Assembly (NCBI GenBank): GCA_903831485.1
Contig: CAIKXW010000422.1
Span: 1 to 8,932, forward strand
Reading direction: 5' to 3'
Length of the DNA: 8,932 bases
From: an uncultured Alphaproteobacteria bacterium
Lineage (GTDB): Bacteria; Pseudomonadota; Alphaproteobacteria; Caulobacterales; Hyphomonadaceae
Shown: piece after piece, positions 6,233 to 8,932 of the stretch
How positions within the stretch are numbered: position 1 is the first letter of the stretch
How the letters are laid out: the number at the start of each line of letters is the position of its first letter
Made by a program: the position numbers and the translations under genes
Notes under the pieces: generated by a model
Seen by the model: only the letters and a program-made list of their open reading frames with translations
Databases searched by the model: none
Told to the model about the DNA's origin: nothing

Positions 6233-7693
6233 TCAGGATTTACGGGATTTTTCGATCACTTTGGTTGTTGACTGGCCCTCGACAAGTCCCACCCGGACAA
6301 TCCGCCCGCCGCGCGCCTTGACGATATCGGCGCCCACGATCTGGTCCTCAGTGTAGTCGGCCCCCTTCACCAGCACATCGGGCTTGAGTTCCCGGATGGC
6401 CTCCAGCGGCGTCGCTTCACCGAACAGGATCACGGCGTCGACGCCCTTCACCGCCGCCATCACGGCCGCACGGACGTCTTCGGACTGCACCGGACGGTTC
6501 GGTCCCTTCAGCGCGCTCACCGACGCGTCCGTGTTCAACGCCACGATCAGGCGGTCACAGGTGTCTGCCGCCTGCCGGAGCAGCGCGACATGGCCCGAAT
6601 GCAGGATGTCGAAGCATCCGTTGGTGAAGCCCACACTATGGCCGTCACGCGCCCACCTTTCGCGCAGGGTCTTGGCGTCGCTCATGCTTACCGCTCCAGG
6701 GAAGGAGGCAGTCTGGCGATGACCTGAATCGAGTTCGGCAAGGATTTCGGCTGGCGAGACCGTCGCTGTCCCGCGTTTACCGACGACGATGCCGGCCGCG
6801 ACATTCGCGATCTGCATGGCCAGCTCCGGCGCCTGACCGCTTGCGAGACTCAGCGCGACCGCCGCCGCCACCGTGTCGCCCGCGCCCGATACGTCGAAGA
6901 CTTCCCGCGCCTTGGTGGAGAGATGCACTGCTGCCTGTCCGGCGCGGAACAGGGACATGCCTTGCTCCGAACGCGTCAGCAGTATTGCCGCGCCGGTTGC
7001 AGCGATCGCAGCGCCCGCCGCCTCGCTGCATTCCGCATCCGTCCCGCAGGCCAAGCGCGTGGCGAGCGTCAACTCCTTGCGGTTGGGCGTGATCAGCGTG
7101 GCGCCGCGATAGGCGCTCCAGTCGGCGCGCTTGGGATCGATGACGATACCGACGCCCGCACGTCGCCCGTGCTGCATGATCGCGGCCAGTACGCGGTCGC
7201 TCAGCACGCCTTTGGCGTAGTCGGAGATCATGATGACGTCGCACTCGTCCGCCATGTCGGCAATGATATCAACCAGCCGGTCTTCCGTCGCGCGCGAGAT
7301 CGCAGCGCCCATCTCGCGATCCACCCGCACCATCTGGTGCTGCCCGCCCATGTAGCGCGTCTTGAGCGTGGTTGGCCGCGCGGCGTCTGCGACCAGGAGC
7401 GCCTCGACCGCGCCGCCCATCGCGCCCACAATGCCGGCCAGGGTCGAGGCGGCCGCGTCCGCGCCCGTGACGCCGACCAGGATCGCCCGGCCGCCGAGCC
7501 CCGCGATGTTCGCCGCAACGTTGGCTGCGCCGCCCGCCGTCCACCGCTCGTCGGTCACCTGCACGATGGGAACGGGCGCCTCGTCAGACACGCGTGAGAC
7601 CCTGCCCGACACGTAGTGATCGACCATGACATCGCCGACCACGAGCACGCGGCCGCGGGTTAGCTGGCGAACATCGTCCTGGGAGGCTGTCAA
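6233..7693 (-). CDS. hldE: Bifunctional heptose-7-phosphate kinase / heptose-1-phosphate adenylyltransferase
   Basis: HldE catalyses two steps in making ADP-L-glycero-D-manno-heptose for the LPS inner core. It phosphorylates D-glycero-D-manno-heptose 7-phosphate at C1, then adenylylates heptose 1-phosphate. The N-terminal PfkB/ribokinase domain has VVGDVMVDHYVSG at residues 18-30, the GGAANVA loop at 54-60, and the PfkB signature DVSGAGDT at 267-274 with the catalytic Asp. The C-terminal cytidylyltransferase-like domain starts near 340 and carries GFTNGCFDILHSGH at 355-368, including the HxGH nucleotide motif. ALNTDASVSALKG and the closing VEGQSTTKVIEK are also typical. The total of 486 residues is close to E. 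coli HldE (477), so this is an intact fusion. I chose the TTG at 7691-7693: AAGGA lies six bases upstream, and the likely promoter would leave almost no leader for the alternative TTG at 7714 (seven residues longer). It is the first gene of the minus-strand block. Confidence 0.95.
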   Translation of the reverse strand: MTASQDDVRQLTRGRVLVVGDVMVDHYVSGRVSRVSDEAPVPIVQVTDERWTAGGAANVAANIAGLGGRAILVGVTGADAAASTLAGIVGAMGGAVEALLVADAARPTTLKTRYMGGQHQMVRVDREMGAAISRATEDRLVDIIADMADECDVIMISDYAKGVLSDRVLAAIMQHGRRAGVGIVIDPKRADWSAYRGATLITPNRKELTLATRLACGTDAECSEAAGAAIAATGAAILLTRSEQGMSLFRAGQAAVHLSTKAREVFDVSGAGDTVAAAVALSLASGQAPELAMQIANVAAGIVVGKRGTATVSPAEILAELDSGHRQTASFPGAVSMSDAKTLRERWARDGHSVGFTNGCFDILHSGHVALLRQAADTCDRLIVALNTDASVSALKGPNRPVQSEDVRAAVMAAVKGVDAVILFGEATPLEAIRELKPDVLVKGADYTEDQIVGADIVKARGGRIVRVGLVEGQSTTKVIEKSRKS

Positions 7694-7723
7694 ATCCTGT
7701 CCTTCACGTCTCAACCTTTCCTG

Positions 7724-7752
7724 CTTCTAGCCAAAGTTGCGGCTGGCGTCAG
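7724..7752 (-). promoter_or_regulatory. Candidate sigma-70-type promoter for hldE and downstream genes
   Basis: On the minus strand, CTGACGC (plus 7746-7752) is followed after 14 bases by GCTAGAAG (plus 7724-7731). This fits the Caulobacter housekeeping pattern TTGACGS-N10-14-GCTANAWC at 6 of 7 and 7 of 8 positions. Read in E. coli style it is CTGACG-N17-TAGAAG. Transcription would begin near 7717, about 24 bases ahead of the TTG at 7693. That agrees with the AAGGA ribosome site at 7700-7704 and argues against the start at 7714. Confidence 0.5.
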
Positions 7753-7855
7753 GCCGTGTCCGGCCGAGGCGGCATCAAGCAAGCCCAGGCACAGTTGCAG
7801 TTGAGAGAAAGTCGCAGCATCGCGCCGCGGCTTCTTTCCTTACCAACAATTGATC

Positions 7856-7883
7856 TTGTCTTGCCCAATGAAGTGTCTAGATC
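7856..7883 (+). promoter_or_regulatory. Candidate promoter for the response regulator gene
   Basis: TTGTCT (7856-7861) and TAGATC (7878-7883) are separated by 16 bases. The overlapping TCTAGATC (7876-7883) matches GCTANAWC at 7 of 8 positions. Transcription would start near 7890, giving a leader of about 95 bases that contains the two hairpins listed separately. Confidence 0.4.
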
Positions 7884-7900
7884 CATCCCCCGAAGCAAAG

Positions 7901-7952
7901 CGGCGGGGACCGCCGAGTTTGGGGAAGCGCCTGCCGTGGGGACGGAGCAGGC
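7901..7952 (+). other. Two tandem hairpins in the response regulator leader
   Basis: CGGCGG (7901-7906) pairs perfectly with CCGCCG (7910-7915) around a GGA loop. GCCTGC (7929-7934) pairs with GCAGGC (7947-7952), with CGT/ACG able to pair inside that loop. Neither is followed by a T-run, so neither is a clear intrinsic terminator. Both would be transcribed in the leader if the promoter at 7856-7883 is right. A role in mRNA stability or translation is only a guess. Confidence 0.35.
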
Positions 7953-7983
7953 AGTCGTCTGAAACGGGCGACCGAGGGACATC

Positions 7984-8490
7984 TTGGGTATGGCTCTGGA
8001 AGGCGTAACGGCGCTGATCCTGGACGACAACGCGCACATGCGCGGGGTGCTTCGCGCCATACTGGTAAGCTTCGGCATGCGCCGGATCGACGAAGCAGCC
8101 GACTGCAACGAGGCGATCCGGCTGGTCGCTGGCGGCGTGATCGACATCGCCTTCATCGATTTCAAGCTCAGCGGACCCGACGGAATCGACTTCTGCCGGC
8201 AGATCCGGCGCGCGCCGGAGAGCCCGAACCCGTTCCTCCCGATCATCATGGTCACCGCCTATTCGGAGCGTAGCCGGGTGATCGATGCCGTGAATGCCGG
8301 CGTCGACGAATTTCTGGTGAAGCCGATTCGCGCTGTCGATGTGGCCAACCGGATGAACGCCGTCATCGAGCGCCGTCGTTCGTTTATCGACGTACCAGCC
8401 TATTTCGGACCGGACCGCCGACGGAGGACTGACCCCCGCTTCCGGGGGCCATTGCGCCGCGCGGCAGACCCCGGAACGGTCGATATCTGA
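7984..8490 (+). CDS. Single-domain (CheY-like) response regulator with arginine-rich tail
   Basis: This is a 168-residue protein made of one receiver domain (about residues 7-130) and a short basic tail. It has no DNA-binding or enzymatic output domain. The acidic pocket is Asp14-Asp15 (ILDDNAHMR), the phosphoacceptor is Asp59 in AFIDFKLSGPDG, the switch Thr91 is in VTAYSE, and Lys113-Pro114 completes the site (FLVKPI). The active site is therefore intact. The tail reads YFGPDRRRRTDPRFRGPLRR, a feature I associate with alphaproteobacterial single-domain regulators of unknown partner. No histidine kinase is visible, so it is an orphan within the window. GAGGG at 7974-7978 is ideally spaced for the TTG at 7984; the ATG at 7990 would give 166 residues but sits 11 bases from that site. 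Likely roles are phosphorelay or control of a partner protein by binding. The exact process is unknown. Confidence 0.88.
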   Translation: MGMALEGVTALILDDNAHMRGVLRAILVSFGMRRIDEAADCNEAIRLVAGGVIDIAFIDFKLSGPDGIDFCRQIRRAPESPNPFLPIIMVTAYSERSRVIDAVNAGVDEFLVKPIRAVDVANRMNAVIERRRSFIDVPAYFGPDRRRRTDPRFRGPLRRAADPGTVDI

Positions 8491-8503
8491 GCAAGGACGC
8501 GTA

Positions 8504-8548
8504 TTTTGCCGGACGGGGCTGGAAGAATCTGTCCGCCACCCGGCAAAA
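8504..8548. repeat. Perfect 9-base inverted repeat between response regulator and permease
   Basis: TTTTGCCGG at 8504-8512 is the exact reverse complement of CCGGCAAAA at 8540-8548, with 27 bases between. Inside, CGGAC (8510-8514) can alternatively pair with GTCCG (8531-8535). The T and A runs lie at the outer ends of the arms, so on neither strand does a U-run follow a GC stem. It is therefore not a standard intrinsic terminator. It could be a paired operator site or a leader stem. Confidence 0.5.
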
Positions 8549-8570
8549 AGCGCACCGTTGCAGGCGCATA

Positions 8571-8605
8571 CGGGGACAGGTAACGTTCCCCGCAACAACT
8601 TGCGG
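8571..8605 (+). other. Two overlapping, mutually exclusive hairpins ahead of the permease
   Basis: CGGGGA (8571-8576) pairs with TCCCCG (8587-8592), and CCGCAA (8590-8595) pairs with TTGCGG (8600-8605) around a CAAC loop. The two stems share bases 8590-8592, so they cannot both form in full. A small CCC-TTTT-GGG element (8607-8616) follows, then the permease ribosome site GGAGGG (8627-8632). The geometry resembles a leader switch, but no uORF or known riboswitch was recognised. Confidence 0.35.
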
Positions 8606-8638
8606 ACCCTTTTGGGAAACCGCGGCGGAGGGATATTC

Positions 8639-8932
8639 ATGGCAGGACGTGGTCTTGGGCAGCTGTTCGCCCGGAAATCGATCGAGCAGATGCACGCCGA
8701 GAATCAGTCCGGTGAGCTGAAGAAGTCGCTGGGGGCGGTCAACCTGGTGCTGCTCGGCATCGGCTGCATCATCGGCACCGGCATCTTCGTTCTGACCGGA
8801 CGGGCGGCTGCGGAATTCGCAGGCCCCGGCATCATGATCTCCTTCGTGATCACCGGCGTGCTCTGCGCGCTCGTGGCGATCTGCTATTCCGAACTCGCCG
8901 CCGCCATCCCGGTTTCCGGATCGGCCTACTCC
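8639..8932 (+). CDS. APC-family amino acid permease (partial, N-terminal 98 residues)
   Basis: This is the beginning of a cytoplasmic-membrane amino acid transporter of the amino acid-polyamine-organocation superfamily, most like the YfnA/cationic amino acid transporter group. About 30 polar residues (MAGRGLGQLFARKSIEQM and onward) precede the first membrane helix at about 33-54. That helix contains GIGCIIGTGIFVLTG, the unwound substrate-binding segment typical of APC proteins. The second helix spans about 62-84 (GPGIMISFVITGVLCALVAI). It is followed by CYSELAAAIPVSGSAYS, the conserved APC signature after TM2. The ATG at 8639-8641 is well supported by GGAGGG six bases upstream. Ten or so further helices should lie beyond the window edge. 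The substrate (cationic or broad amino acids) cannot be fixed from this part. The spacer before it is structured, so expression may be separately controlled from the response regulator. Confidence 0.88.
   Translation, partial: MAGRGLGQLFARKSIEQMHAENQSGELKKSLGAVNLVLLGIGCIIGTGIFVLTGRAAAEFAGPGIMISFVITGVLCALVAICYSELAAAIPVSGSAYS

Noticed and set aside
7756..7962. A 68-codon plus-strand open frame between hldE and the response regulator
   Set aside because: It starts with GTG without a ribosome site, has no recognisable motif, and spans the candidate promoter and hairpins of the regulator gene.
8491..8638. A promoter for the permease such as TTGCAG-N17-TAACGT
   Set aside because: Each box matches the consensus at only about half its positions, no better than chance in such a stretch.
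1..8932. CRISPR arrays, tRNA or rRNA genes, insertion sequences, phage genes, toxin-antitoxin or defence systems
   Set aside because: No repeated units, tRNA-like cloverleafs, transposase motifs or terminal repeats were seen; the window is filled by housekeeping and envelope-sugar genes with even composition.

Overview
The window is GC-rich, densely packed DNA from a Gram-negative bacterium. It is most likely an alphaproteobacterium, possibly Caulobacterales/Hyphomonadales-like. The evidence is codon use, two candidate promoters that fit the Caulobacter housekeeping pattern, a single-domain response regulator with an arginine-rich GPDRRRR tail, and a heptose (LPS core) gene. The lineage is an inference; there is no rRNA or other marker here.

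Layout from left to right. (1) The start of nadE (glutamine-dependent NAD+ synthetase) runs leftward out of the window. (2) Divergent from it is an FAD-dependent oxidoreductase of the L-2-hydroxyglutarate oxidase (LhgO) family on the plus strand. (3) Five consecutive minus-strand genes form an envelope-sugar block. In transcription order they are hldE (ADP-heptose precursor synthesis), dprE1 and dprE2 (two-step 2-epimerisation of a polyprenyl-phosphate pentose), ugd (UDP-glucose to UDP-glucuronate) and uxs (UDP-glucuronate to UDP-xylose). dprE1 and dprE2 overlap by one base. uxs converges on lhgO with a single base between the stop codons. (4) A 270-base divergent intergenic region carries a candidate promoter for each direction and two hairpins. 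(5) A CheY-like response regulator lies on the plus strand. (6) A roughly 150-base structured spacer contains a perfect 9-base inverted repeat and two overlapping hairpins. (7) The first 98 codons of an APC-family amino acid permease run out of the right edge.

How the genes fit together: the minus-strand block makes activated sugars for the cell surface. HldE feeds ADP-heptose to LPS core synthesis and Ugd-Uxs make UDP-GlcA and UDP-xylose. DprE1-DprE2 are the pair that, in mycobacteria, convert decaprenyl-phosphoryl-ribose to decaprenyl-phosphoryl-arabinose, the only known arabinofuranose donor. No glycosyltransferase, UbiA-type phosphoribosyltransferase or flippase is visible, so the final polymer or glycoprotein cannot be named from this window. 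The most interesting content is this DprE1-DprE2 pair in an LPS-type organism. It sits beside a UDP-xylose pathway and has alanine where mycobacterial DprE1 has the drug-target cysteine.
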